This document shows positions 7,231 to 14,050 of a stretch of 15,037 nt of DNA, piece after piece. The position numbers and the translations under genes are program-made. How positions within the stretch are numbered: the first letter of the stretch is position 1; each line of letters opens with the position of its first letter. The notes beneath the pieces were generated by a model that saw nothing but the letters and a program-made list of their open reading frames with translations, was not told the origin of the DNA and searched no databases. This stretch comes from an uncultured bacterium (GTDB lineage Bacteria > Verrucomicrobiota > Kiritimatiellia > RFP12 > UBA1067): the NCBI GenBank assembly GCA_902779075.1, contig CACZAK010000106.1, positions 1 through 15,037 of the forward strand, written 5' to 3'.

Positions 7231-8439
7231 GTGCGTACTATCGTGGCGTTTGCGGTGGCGTTTGTCTGCATCGGTGCGACATCGGATACGCCCCACGTTG
7301 TCGAGGCGCCGGGTTCGGGGAAACTTGTGTTCGACACGTCGACGCCGGCGGGTTTCACGGACAATCTCGACGAGGCGCTTGCGAAGGCAAAGCAAGAGGG
7401 CAAGCTCGTCTATGTGTGCTTCTCCGGCAGCGACTGGTGCGGAGGGTGCCGGGAGCTGGAGCGCGAGGTGTTTGCGCAGCCGGAGTTCGTGCCCGCCGTC
7501 GAGAAGGACTACGTGCTCGTTTTCATCGACTCTCCCAGCGACAAGAGCGTCCTTACCGAGCGCGCGAAGAAGAAGAACCCGAAGCTCGTGAAGGAATACG
7601 GAATCGATCGCTATCCCGCCGCGCTCATCCTCGATGGCGACGGAAACATGGTCCGCAGGACCGGCTACATGGCCGGCTACAGCGGTGGAGGCGCCGTCGA
7701 GTACGCGAAGCATCTGATGGAGCTGAAGAAACCGGCGACGGATTCGCCCTACGTTGTCGAGACGCCGGTTTCGACGAAGCTCGTGTTCGACACGTCAATC
7801 GCCCCTGACCTGCGGAAGTGGACCGAGGAGAAGCTTGCGCCTTTAATGAGCGAATGGGTCGTGAGATTGGCCGACATCATGGCGTCCGACGGCTGGGAGC
7901 CGCCCAAGGAACTCCTTTTCCAGTTCGTCGGCAAGCCGCTGCCTCCTGACGGCCACGGGGTGGCGTGTTTTATGGGGAATCGGATCGCTCTCTGGGATCT
8001 CTGGTTCCGGGAGAACCAGGACGGGTGGGCGCTTGGCACGACCATTCACGAACTCACCCACGCCATGCAGAATTATTGGACGGTGGGAGGGTCGATGGAC
8101 TACTGCCCGAGTTGGGTGTCCGAGGGCTATGCGGACTACATTCGCCATTTTCTCTACGAGCCGGACCGTCTTAGTCCCTCCGTGCGCAAGATCATCCCGA
8201 ATTGTCGCTACAACGATTCCTACGTCGCCACCGCGTTTTTCTTCGGCTTCGTCGAGAGCCGCTATCCAGGGACGATGAAGAAGCTCAATGCCGCGATGCG
8301 CAACCACACGTTCTACGACAGCAAGTTCTGGAAGGAAGCGACCGGCAAGACCGCCGAGGAACTTGAGGCCGACTGGAAGTCCGATGTTTCCGGCGCGGCT
8401 CCGACGCCGAAGGTGGAGGATTTCAAGCGGAAGCGATAA
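7231..8439 (+). CDS. Secreted thioredoxin-like / BSP-family zinc peptidase fusion
   Basis: This 402-residue protein starts at GTG with AAAGGAG at 7216-7222, 58 nt after the tricorn-like gene, so it is likely in the same operon. Residues 1-18 are a signal peptide. Residues ~37-167 are a thioredoxin-like domain of the DUF255/thioredoxin_7 type with redox motif WCGGC (Cys70, Cys73). Residues ~190-390 match the basic secretory protein (BSP) peptidase family: HELTHAMQ (His273, Glu274, His277) gives the zinc site and catalytic Glu, followed by WVSEGYADYIRH (Glu298, Asp301) and the C-terminal LNAAMR...FWKEATGKTAEEL pattern. A 57-bp linker repeat flanks the thioredoxin module. The peptidase is inferred to be an exported metallopeptidase; the redox partner is unknown. 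Confidence 0.82.
   Translation: MRTIVAFAVAFVCIGATSDTPHVVEAPGSGKLVFDTSTPAGFTDNLDEALAKAKQEGKLVYVCFSGSDWCGGCRELEREVFAQPEFVPAVEKDYVLVFIDSPSDKSVLTERAKKKNPKLVKEYGIDRYPAALILDGDGNMVRRTGYMAGYSGGGAVEYAKHLMELKKPATDSPYVVETPVSTKLVFDTSIAPDLRKWTEEKLAPLMSEWVVRLADIMASDGWEPPKELLFQFVGKPLPPDGHGVACFMGNRIALWDLWFRENQDGWALGTTIHELTHAMQNYWTVGGSMDYCPSWVSEGYADYIRHFLYEPDRLSPSVRKIIPNCRYNDSYVATAFFFGFVESRYPGTMKKLNAAMRNHTFYDSKFWKEATGKTAEELEADWKSDVSGAAPTPKVEDFKRKR
7285..7341 (+). repeat. Linker repeat, copy 1
   Basis: This 57-bp stretch encodes a DTPHVVEAP...KLVFDTS linker just before the thioredoxin module. Copy 2 lies just after it at 7741-7797; by hand comparison 48 of 57 bases agree and 14 of 19 residues are identical. 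Confidence 0.75.
7339..7731 (+). repeat. Thioredoxin cassette, copy 1
   Basis: This module-length direct repeat encodes STPAGFTDNLDEALAKAKQ through HLMELKK. Copy 2 is at 9088-9474 in the next gene. The first ~30 residues are almost identical; differences concentrate around the CXXC (WCGGC versus WCAWC) and the C-terminal end. Confidence 0.85.
7741..7797 (+). repeat. Linker repeat, copy 2
   Basis: This second copy (DSPYVVETP...KLVFDTS) joins the thioredoxin module to the peptidase domain. Direct repeats on both sides of a domain suggest it was duplicated or inserted as a unit. Confidence 0.75.
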
Positions 8440-8472
8440 AACAACTTTATGTAAACACAAGGAGGAAGCATA

Positions 8473-9477
8473 ATGAAGAAACTACTAGTTGTTTTCATGA
8501 CGGTGGCCGTGGCAACTGTGTTCGCGGATACGCCGAAGTTCGAGGACTTCAAGGTGGAACTGACCGGCGTTGCCGTTGTGTCCGCCAACGCAGAAGATGA
8601 CAAGGGGGTGACACCCCTGCCCCCGCAGACGCGCGTCGTCGTGACGCCCGGCAACGAAGCGCTGTTCTATCTTGAGTACAGCTTTCCGACAAATGTCACG
8701 CCGCTGATGTTCCTTCTCGCCAATTTCGACGATGACGTTCTCGACAGTTTGTCCCCCTTTGGTATCTATGCTTCAGGAGTTGTCTCCGGCATGGGTAAGT
8801 CCAAGATGCGCTTGGGCATGGAAGATGCGCTCGTCAACAAGCCATACGAAGAGGAGATGCTGCTCAAGTCGGTCAGGATCAAATGCATGCTGCTGCCGGA
8901 GAAGGGTGCGCCGAGCAACAAAGTGTTCGTCATCTGCGACGCGCCGGTAAACGTCCTCTTTGCAAACAAGGCGGACAGCGACGGAAAGGGCGCTGTTGTT
9001 CTTCCGCCCGTGCCAACGCCCCAGCCCGATCTCACGCTTGGCATAGCGTCGCTTGCGAAAGAAGAGAAGCCGAAGTCCTCTACGTCATCTACGCCAGCTG
9101 GGTTCACGGACAACCTCGATGAGGCGCTTGCAAAGGCCAAGCAGGAGGGGAAACTGGTCTATGTGTGCTTCACCGGCAGCGACTGGTGCGCCTGGTGCGT
9201 AAAACTTGACCGCAAGGTATTTGCGCAGCCGGAGTTCGTTCCAGCCGTAGAGAAGGACTACGTGCTCGTTTACATCGACTCACCCAAAGACAAGGGCCGC
9301 CTTACCGAGCGCGCGAAGACTGAGAACCCGAAGCTCATCAAGAAGTACGGCATCAATCGCTTTCCCACGGCGCTCATACTCGACGGCGACGGCAACAAGG
9401 TCGGCGAGACCGGCTTCAGGAAGGGCGGCGCGAAGCCCTACGCCGAGCATCTTCTGGACATTAAGAAGAAGCGGTAA
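8473..9477 (+). CDS. Secreted thioredoxin-like protein with unknown N-terminal domain
   Basis: The 334-residue product starts at an ATG with GGAGG at 8461-8465, 33 nt after the thioredoxin/peptidase fusion, and is likely cotranscribed with it. Residues 1-19 (MKKLLVVFMTVAVATVFA) are a clear signal peptide. Residues ~20-180 form a beta-rich domain I do not recognise, followed by a Pro/Ser/Thr linker (PVPTPQP, SSTSSTPAG). Residues ~206-332 are a thioredoxin-like domain with WCAWC (Cys239, Cys242) and a cis-Pro-type RFPTALIL segment. It probably performs thiol-disulfide exchange in the periplasm or envelope; the partner is unknown. The mature N-terminus TPKFEDFK resembles the C-terminus of the upstream protein (TPKVEDFK), another sign of module shuffling. 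Confidence 0.82.
   Translation: MKKLLVVFMTVAVATVFADTPKFEDFKVELTGVAVVSANAEDDKGVTPLPPQTRVVVTPGNEALFYLEYSFPTNVTPLMFLLANFDDDVLDSLSPFGIYASGVVSGMGKSKMRLGMEDALVNKPYEEEMLLKSVRIKCMLLPEKGAPSNKVFVICDAPVNVLFANKADSDGKGAVVLPPVPTPQPDLTLGIASLAKEEKPKSSTSSTPAGFTDNLDEALAKAKQEGKLVYVCFTGSDWCAWCVKLDRKVFAQPEFVPAVEKDYVLVYIDSPKDKGRLTERAKTENPKLIKKYGINRFPTALILDGDGNKVGETGFRKGGAKPYAEHLLDIKKKR
9088..9474 (+). repeat. Thioredoxin cassette, copy 2
   Basis: This copy is homologous to 7339-7731 at DNA and protein level. Runs such as TATGTGTGCTTC and GGCAGCGACTGGTGC are shared exactly around the active site. Confidence 0.85.
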
Positions 9478-9503
9478 GCTATAGAAGACCATTGCCGGAT
9501 TTA

Positions 9504-9512
9504 TGATATAAT
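9504..9512 (+). promoter_or_regulatory. Possible extended -10 promoter
   Basis: TGATATAAT (TG-n-TATAAT) lies about 30 bp after the thioredoxin gene with no good -35 at the right distance. It would read into the RAYT-derived element. Positions 9478-9591 otherwise contain no recognisable feature. Confidence 0.35.
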
Positions 9513-9591
9513 TGTCCGCAGTCGGAAAATGTCTACTTCATCCAAGGATAGAATCGGGCTGATGGCATGGCATTCGTCTAAGGGGACGTGA

Positions 9592-9632
9592 GGGTCAGAC
9601 CCCATTGGTGGAGTAGGAGTGGTGGAGTAACT
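9592..9632 (+). repeat. Left terminal inverted repeat (REP-like)
   Basis: Outer palindrome GGGTCAGACCC at 9592-9602, then two copies of GGTGGAGTA (9608-9616, 9621-9629). It is the inverted partner of 9989-10029. Confidence 0.85.
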
Positions 9633-9639
9633 GAATCTA

Positions 9640-9648
9640 TGGTAAACT
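9640..9648 (+). promoter_or_regulatory. Extended -10 promoter giving a leaderless transcript
   Basis: TGG-TAAACT (TG at 9640-9641, hexamer 9643-9648) ends 7 nt before the ATG at 9656, so the expected transcription start coincides with the start codon. No Shine-Dalgarno precedes the ATG, which agrees with leaderless translation. Confidence 0.5.
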
Positions 9649-9655
9649 GTTCGTC

Positions 9656-9988
9656 ATGCGACAATTGAGGAACTTTCAAACGGACAGATGCTACCACCTG
9701 GTAAGCCGGGTGGCCCACCGCGCCTTCTACCTGGACGAGGAGGAGCGCACGCGATTCATCTACACGTTCGCCCCCGTTGACTGGGCGCGCGATCTCCTCG
9801 CGGTTCTTGCAGACAAGCCGAAGCGCCCGGCAGGCATTCGCAGGGAGTTGGGCGTCTCCAGCCCGAATTACTTCACCTCGTGCTACCTGACGCCCCTTGC
9901 AGCGGCGGGCTTCATTGTGTCAGAGGAAGCGTGCCATTCGCCGCAGCGAACATATCGCCTGACGAAGGGCAGGAGGGTGCTGACATGA
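9656..9988 (+). pseudogene. Truncated/chimeric RAYT (Y1 transposase) ORF
   Basis: The frame encodes 110 residues. Residues 1-34 (MRQLRNFQTDRCYHLVSRVA... to ERTRF) match the typical N-terminus of REP-associated tyrosine transposases: the first strand of the HUH fold and the following helix. The HUH histidine pair and catalytic tyrosine region that should follow are absent. Residues ~40-110 form a winged helix-turn-helix instead (DLLAVL, IRRELGVSSPNYFTSCYLTPLAAAGFI, QRTYRLT), similar to C-terminal winged helices of RAYT, Fic or AlbA-type proteins. The junction is near 9758. The frame is intact, so it may be a domesticated DNA-binding protein rather than debris. Its last codons carry AGGAGG and overlap the next start as ATGA. 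Confidence 0.7.
9971..9987 (+). promoter_or_regulatory. Ribosome binding site supplied by the mobile element
   Basis: AGGAGG at 9971-9976 lies 8 nt before the ATG at 9985. It is inside the RAYT remnant's coding sequence and decides the start of the downstream glycosidase, whose longer upstream frame (from 9880) has no comparable site. Confidence 0.7.
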
Positions 9989-12417
9989 AGTTACTCCACC
10001 ACTCTTACTCCACCAATGGGGTCAGACCCCCTGTTCCCCCCAACGGTGGGCGGCTGATCGGTTTCGCGTGCGCGGCGCTTGTCCTGGCGGCGGGCGGGAT
10101 GGCGCATGCCGCGCTGCCGGAACGTGTGGCGATCGTGTACAGCGACTGGAGCAAAAGCGCCTTTGCCAACGAATACGACAAGCACCTGAAGCGGCAGGGG
10201 TGGGCCTTTGACAAATACGAGAACATCCGCCTGCCGGAACTGTCGGGAAAACTCGGCAGGTACAATCTCGTGATTGCGGCCTCCGTGGCGAACTACACGC
10301 AGACGGTGAAGATGGCTCCTTTCGCGGAGGCGTGGCGGAAGTGGCTTGCGGACGGCGGGACGCTCATTGTCACGGATGCGAACTACGGAAGCGTGCTCGG
10401 CAACTGGGTGGCGGCGTTCGGCCCCGGGTTCGAGTCGGGCTGCGCCCTCTGCTCGGCACATACGAAGCCCTCGGAAGCCACGCGCGCGGTGGCCGTGCGC
10501 CCGGATCTGCTGCTCGCGTGTCCGCAGCCGCTCGGAGACCTGTTCCAGAAGCACTACCGCCAGTGGACGCACCTGACGAAGCTCGGACCCGACTGGCATA
10601 CGCCGATCACTTGCGTGGACGGTGCCCCGCTCTTCGCCTACCGCCGCTTCGGCAAGGGTCTGGTCGTCCTCACCTCCGCCGCCTCGCTGCGCAACAGCCC
10701 GATCGCGTCCGCGCTGCTGGAGAACGTCGCGGCCGACAGGCGTCTGCGTGAGAAGGGAATCGAGGTCCTGTCATTCGAGCCGAATCTGCCGGGCGGCAGC
10801 CCGGCGGAGCGCGTCAGCCGCCTTCGCCTGAAATTCGCGCCGGGAGGCGCGCGCAAGGTGACGGCGACGCTCGCCGCGCGGAACGGCCGCGCGAAGGGAA
10901 AGGCTGAGGCGAAGGCGGTCGAAGAGGCCGCGGTGCCGCCGTCAGGCGAGGTGACGCTCGCGCCCGCGTGCGCGCTCGTGCGGAACGGCGTGGTGGCGTC
11001 GCGGTTGGAGGTGGCGCTTGACGGCGAGACGATTTTCTCCTGCTCATGGGAGGAGACCCTTCCGGATGTGCTTTCGATCAAGTTCAAGCGGAAGCACCTC
11101 TATCCCGGCGACGCCGTCTTGCCGCAGGTGACGATCTGTCCGCCGGCGGAGAGACGCGGTCAGCTGACGGGCGTAGCGTGGCGGATCGACGGCGGCGAAT
11201 GGCACGAACGCGCGGCGCAGGACGGCACATGGACGATTCCGGCGACTGGCCTTCCTCTCGCCCGGCACGTGTTGCAGGCGCGGCTCGTCTACCATGACGG
11301 GTTCCTTGCTTCGATGGAGAAGGGGAGGCGGGAGCTCTACGACTGGGGTGAGGCCGTCGAGGCGGAGTTCTTCACGCATCCCGAACCGAAGTACCGGATG
11401 CGCGGTGACCACGTGCTGTTGGAGAACGGCCAGCCGTTCTTCCCGCTTGGATTCTACGACGTCTCGTGGGCGATTCCGGCGGCGGAGCGCCTTGCCATGG
11501 CGCAGGATGTGGCGAAGTGGGGATACAACACGGTCCATGTGGGAATGCGCGGCGACGAGTATGAGTGTGACGGGTACGGCGCGTTCCTTGACGCATGCGC
11601 GAAATTGGGAGTTCGCGTGATTACCGAGTTCAACGTGAACAAGGCCGAATCGGTGATTCGCAAGTATCGCGGGAAGGCGGCGGTGCTGGGATGGAACCCC
11701 GGCGACGAGCCCGCTCCCAAGGGCATCACGCCCGCGCAGATGTTCGCGCGGTACGACCGGTTCAAGCAGCTCGATCCCGACCACCTCGCGTACACGGTGA
11801 TCTGCGTACCGAGCCAGTACGCCAACTACGCGGCGGGGACGGACGTCCTCGCGCCCGATCCGTATCCCGTGCCGAAGCGGGGCGTCGACGTGGTGTACCG
11901 TCGGTTCAAGGAGGCGAAGGAGGCGGCCAACAAGGTGGACACCGCGCTGTGGGCGGTGGGGCAGGCGTTCGGCGGACAGAAGTACGACAAGAAGGGGGCG
12001 TGGTCGCGGTGGCCCGACGCGCGCGAGTTCCGCGGAATGAGCTATCTCGCCCTGATGGCGGGCGCAAAGGGCATCATCTACTATACCTATTACGACGGCA
12101 GCTTCGACATCCGCAAGGCGCCGGACCTGCTGGAGGCGGTGAAGGCCTTTCCTGCCGAACTGCGCGAACTGGTGCCATTCGTGCTGGACGGAAAGGGCGA
12201 ACTGCTGGCGGAGAACACCGACGGCGTCTACGCGATGGCGTGGACGCGGGGGACGGAGCGGCGCCTCGTGGTGGTGAACGCGCGCGACAAGGAGGCGGAG
12301 GTGTCGCTCCCGTTCGCGGGCGGCCGAGTGCTGTTCGGCGCGCCGCGCAACCTGCGGACGGACGGCGGCCGGATCCGCTTCACGATTCCCCCGCTTGAGC
12401 GGGTTGTGATCAAATGA
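9985..12417 (+). CDS. Secreted glycosidase-like protein: GATase-like domain plus GDEP barrel
   Basis: The 810-residue product starts at 9985, overlapping the RAYT remnant stop (ATGA) behind AGGAGG. Residues 2-15 (KLLHHSYSTNGVRP) are encoded by the element's right inverted repeat; a signal core (LIGFACAALVLAAGG) and predicted cleavage after AHA (~42) follow. Residues ~43-265 look like a glutamine-amidotransferase/ThuA-type Rossmann domain (VAIVYSDW, LVIAASVANY, ADGGTLIVTDA, GKGLVVLTSA). Residues ~290-460 are beta-sandwich-like. Residues ~470-745 are a clan GH-A-like barrel (FPLGFYD, KWGYNTVHVG, WNPGDEP with acid/base candidate Glu575). The expected nucleophile region reads DTALWAVGQAFGG, with Gln where a Glu is usual, so catalysis is uncertain. 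A small beta domain ends the protein. Likely exported; substrate unknown. Confidence 0.8.
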   Translation: MKLLHHSYSTNGVRPPVPPNGGRLIGFACAALVLAAGGMAHAALPERVAIVYSDWSKSAFANEYDKHLKRQGWAFDKYENIRLPELSGKLGRYNLVIAASVANYTQTVKMAPFAEAWRKWLADGGTLIVTDANYGSVLGNWVAAFGPGFESGCALCSAHTKPSEATRAVAVRPDLLLACPQPLGDLFQKHYRQWTHLTKLGPDWHTPITCVDGAPLFAYRRFGKGLVVLTSAASLRNSPIASALLENVAADRRLREKGIEVLSFEPNLPGGSPAERVSRLRLKFAPGGARKVTATLAARNGRAKGKAEAKAVEEAAVPPSGEVTLAPACALVRNGVVASRLEVALDGETIFSCSWEETLPDVLSIKFKRKHLYPGDAVLPQVTICPPAERRGQLTGVAWRIDGGEWHERAAQDGTWTIPATGLPLARHVLQARLVYHDGFLASMEKGRRELYDWGEAVEAEFFTHPEPKYRMRGDHVLLENGQPFFPLGFYDVSWAIPAAERLAMAQDVAKWGYNTVHVGMRGDEYECDGYGAFLDACAKLGVRVITEFNVNKAESVIRKYRGKAAVLGWNPGDEPAPKGITPAQMFARYDRFKQLDPDHLAYTVICVPSQYANYAAGTDVLAPDPYPVPKRGVDVVYRRFKEAKEAANKVDTALWAVGQAFGGQKYDKKGAWSRWPDAREFRGMSYLALMAGAKGIIYYTYYDGSFDIRKAPDLLEAVKAFPAELRELVPFVLDGKGELLAENTDGVYAMAWTRGTERRLVVVNARDKEAEVSLPFAGGRVLFGAPRNLRTDGGRIRFTIPPLERVVIK
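9989..10029 (+). repeat. Right terminal inverted repeat (REP-like), coding
   Basis: Inverted partner of 9592-9632, differing at two positions. It is translated as the N-terminus of the downstream glycosidase-like protein. Confidence 0.85.
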
Positions 12418-12419
12418 CC

Positions 12420-12441
12420 GCGCACGACAACAAGTGTGCGC
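12420..12441 (+). terminator. Weak stem-loop after the glycosidase gene
   Basis: GCGCAC (12420-12425) and GTGCGC (12436-12441) form a 6-bp stem with a 10-nt loop just past the stop codon. No T run follows, so it may only protect the 3' end. Confidence 0.25.
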
Positions 12442-12494
12442 CCCCTGCTCCCCTGTCTACAGTGCATGGGGCTGAGTGTTGCGCGGCGATGGGA

Positions 12495-12510
12495 AATGTG
12501 CAAATGTGCA
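12495..12510 (+). repeat. Two tandem copies of AATGTGCA
   Basis: A perfect 8-bp tandem repeat lies in the intergenic region (12418-12681) before the ATPase gene. It may be a binding half-site pair; nothing else supports a function. Confidence 0.35.
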
Positions 12511-12577
12511 ATTATCCAGTATCCAAGTCTCATTCCTCGCCCCCGCGGTTGCAAGGTGCGGATTTTGGCAGAAGTGA

Positions 12578-12603
12578 CGGCCAAATATTTACTATATTGG
12601 CCG
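12578..12603 (+). promoter_or_regulatory. Inverted repeat, candidate operator of the ATPase gene
   Basis: Arms CGGCCAA (12578-12584) and TTGGCCG (12597-12603) flank an AT-rich centre. A further partial copy, AGCCAAT, follows near 12611. The repeat ends 18 bp before the -35 box, consistent with a regulator site. Confidence 0.5.
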
Positions 12604-12621
12604 AAAATACAGCCAATCCTA

Positions 12622-12651
12622 TTGACGCGGCGATGTGATATATGGTATAAT
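12622..12651 (+). promoter_or_regulatory. Strong promoter of the DUF4143 ATPase gene
   Basis: TTGACG at 12622-12627 and TATAAT at 12646-12651, 18-bp spacer, with an extended -10 TG at 12643-12644. Transcription should start near 12658, just before the AAGGAG at 12668-12673, giving a leader of about 25 nt. Confidence 0.75.
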
Positions 12652-12681
12652 GCGCACACAAAATCAAAAGGAGAGTTTGTC

Positions 12682-13980
12682 GTGAAGGAAGCATTGCGCG
12701 AGGTTATGTCGCAGTTCTGCACGGATGGCGTTCCAACCGACGCCATTGGCCGCCAGGGACGTTTTCCCGAAGTCCGGAACAACGCGACGGTCATCAAAGG
12801 AATGCGCAGAGCCGGCAAGACATATTTCACGTATCTTCGGATGCGGGAACTGCTTGCCTCTGGGATTCCTTTGGAACGGATTGTCCACATCAATTTTGAT
12901 GACGAACGACTTGCGGCAATGACATCAGAGGATTTGCATTGGGTAGTGGATTTGCATTCCGAAATGTTCCCTGCCGCAGCAGACGAGAAGTGCTATTACT
13001 TCCTTGACGAGCTGCAGAACATATCTGGATGGGAGCGTTTTGCAAGACGACTCATCGATTCGCATCGCATCCAGCTTTGTCTGACCGGTTCTTCCTCGCG
13101 AATGCTTTCGCAGGACATAGCTACTGAAATGCGCGGACGTTCGGCCGAGGTAGAGATATTCCCGTTGTCATTTACGGAGTTCCTGTCGTTCAACGGCGTG
13201 TTTCCTGAGCCGCCCGCATTGCCCGATGCTCCTCGCACGCGCGGAAAGCTCAAAAAGGCATTTGCGGACTATATGGCGGTCGGAGGATTCCCTGACGTGC
13301 AGAAAACAGATGCGACAACGCGCATAATGATGCTTCAAAGCTATGCGGAAGCCGTAATATACCGCGACATCATAGAACGCCATGAAATCGCGAGCGTTCA
13401 AGCCCTGAAATACGTCCTTCAGTATCTGCTGCACAATTTTGCGCGAAAGATTTCCGTGCGGGCGATATCGGGCGTCCTGCGCCAATTGTCGCTGCCAAGC
13501 GACCGCGAGGCGCTGTCAAATTATCTGTCGTATTATTCTGATTCGTACTTCGCATATCCAGTTCCGCTGCGGACTGATTCGCTGGCCGTACGGAGGACGA
13601 ACCCCGACAAGTACTACCTTGTCGATACGGGTATGATCGGTGCACTCAAGGCAAAGAACGACGCCGAAAAGGGCTTTCTGCTGGAGAATGCAGTATTCAT
13701 GGAACTTCGCCGTGGCTTCAACAAAATTGAATACTTTGTCACGAAAAAAGGCGAAGAGGTGGATTTCTTCGTTACGGACAAAGTTACGAAGGAAATGCGC
13801 CTTGTGCAAGTCTCGTATGAGATGCCAAAGGGGCAGACGCGCGAGCGGGAAATCTCGGCGTTGCGCAATGCCAGAACCGAAACCGGCATCCGGAAATGCG
13901 AAATCGTCACATGGGATGAAGAAGGTGAAGAGGACGGCATACGCATCGTTCCCGCATGGAAATGGTTCATCGCAAAATAG
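12682..13980 (+). CDS. AAA_14 / DUF4143 family ATPase
   Basis: The 432-residue product starts at GTG 12682, 8 nt after AAGGAG and about 25 nt after the predicted transcription start. The frame stays open to 12436, but that would cross the promoter. The N-terminal AAA+ domain has a Walker A-like GMRRAGKT (residues 40-47, Lys46), Walker B CYYFLDELQ (Asp109, Glu110) and an LTGSSSRML sensor segment. The middle (RGRSAEVEIFPLSFTEFLSF, DYMAVGGFP) and C-terminus are typical of DUF4143. A PD-(D/E)XK-like core is visible: Glu335 in LLENAVFMELRR, Asp361 in GEEVDFF, and QVS at 376-378 where a nuclease would have (E/Q)xK. The missing Lys makes nuclease activity doubtful. The family is widespread in gut bacteria and archaea with unknown function. 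Base composition is lower in GC than the genes to its left, consistent with transfer. Confidence 0.9.
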   Translation: MKEALREVMSQFCTDGVPTDAIGRQGRFPEVRNNATVIKGMRRAGKTYFTYLRMRELLASGIPLERIVHINFDDERLAAMTSEDLHWVVDLHSEMFPAAADEKCYYFLDELQNISGWERFARRLIDSHRIQLCLTGSSSRMLSQDIATEMRGRSAEVEIFPLSFTEFLSFNGVFPEPPALPDAPRTRGKLKKAFADYMAVGGFPDVQKTDATTRIMMLQSYAEAVIYRDIIERHEIASVQALKYVLQYLLHNFARKISVRAISGVLRQLSLPSDREALSNYLSYYSDSYFAYPVPLRTDSLAVRRTNPDKYYLVDTGMIGALKAKNDAEKGFLLENAVFMELRRGFNKIEYFVTKKGEEVDFFVTDKVTKEMRLVQVSYEMPKGQTREREISALRNARTETGIRKCEIVTWDEEGEEDGIRIVPAWKWFIAK

Positions 13981-14007
13981 AGGTGGAAAATGTTGCCAAT
14001 GTGGAAG

Positions 14008-14050
14008 TGTTGCCAATGCCAATTCCAATTCCCAATTGGATTTGGCAACA
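14008..14050 (+). terminator. Stem-loop downstream of the ATPase gene
   Basis: TGTTGCCAA (14008-14016) pairs with TTGGCAACA (14042-14050), and CCAATT (14019-14024) with AATTGG (14034-14039), leaving a 9-nt loop. There is no T run. A second TGTTGCCAA at 13991-13999 can compete for the same right arm. It could be a terminator-like or 3'-end processing element; a T tract is lacking on both strands. Confidence 0.4.

Larger units (their letters stand above)
9592..10029 (+). mobile_element. RAYT/REP-derived element with 41-bp terminal inverted repeats
   Basis: Left end 9592-9632 and right end 9989-10029 are inverted copies matching at 39 of 41 positions. Each end begins with the palindrome GGGTCAGACCC and contains GGTGGAGTA motifs. 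One of the two mismatches is the centre base of that palindrome. Between them lies a RAYT-like ORF with an internal loss. REP sequences flanking a Y1/RAYT transposase are the known arrangement for this family; here the transposase is not functional, so the element would be non-autonomous. Confidence 0.85.

Noticed and set aside
9880..9984. Upstream in-frame ATG at 9880 as start of the second glycosidase-like gene
   Set aside because: It would overlap the RAYT remnant for ~100 bp in another frame and has no ribosome site; AGGAGG precedes 9985.
12414..12638. 74-codon frame overlapping the glycosidase stop as ATGA
   Set aside because: The overlap looks like coupling, but the product resembles no protein, has no periodic codon bias, and runs into the -35 region of the ATPase promoter.
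12436..12681. Extended N-terminus of the DUF4143 ATPase
   Set aside because: It would be translated across the palindrome and promoter; the GTG at 12682 has an ideal ribosome site and the family N-terminus begins there.
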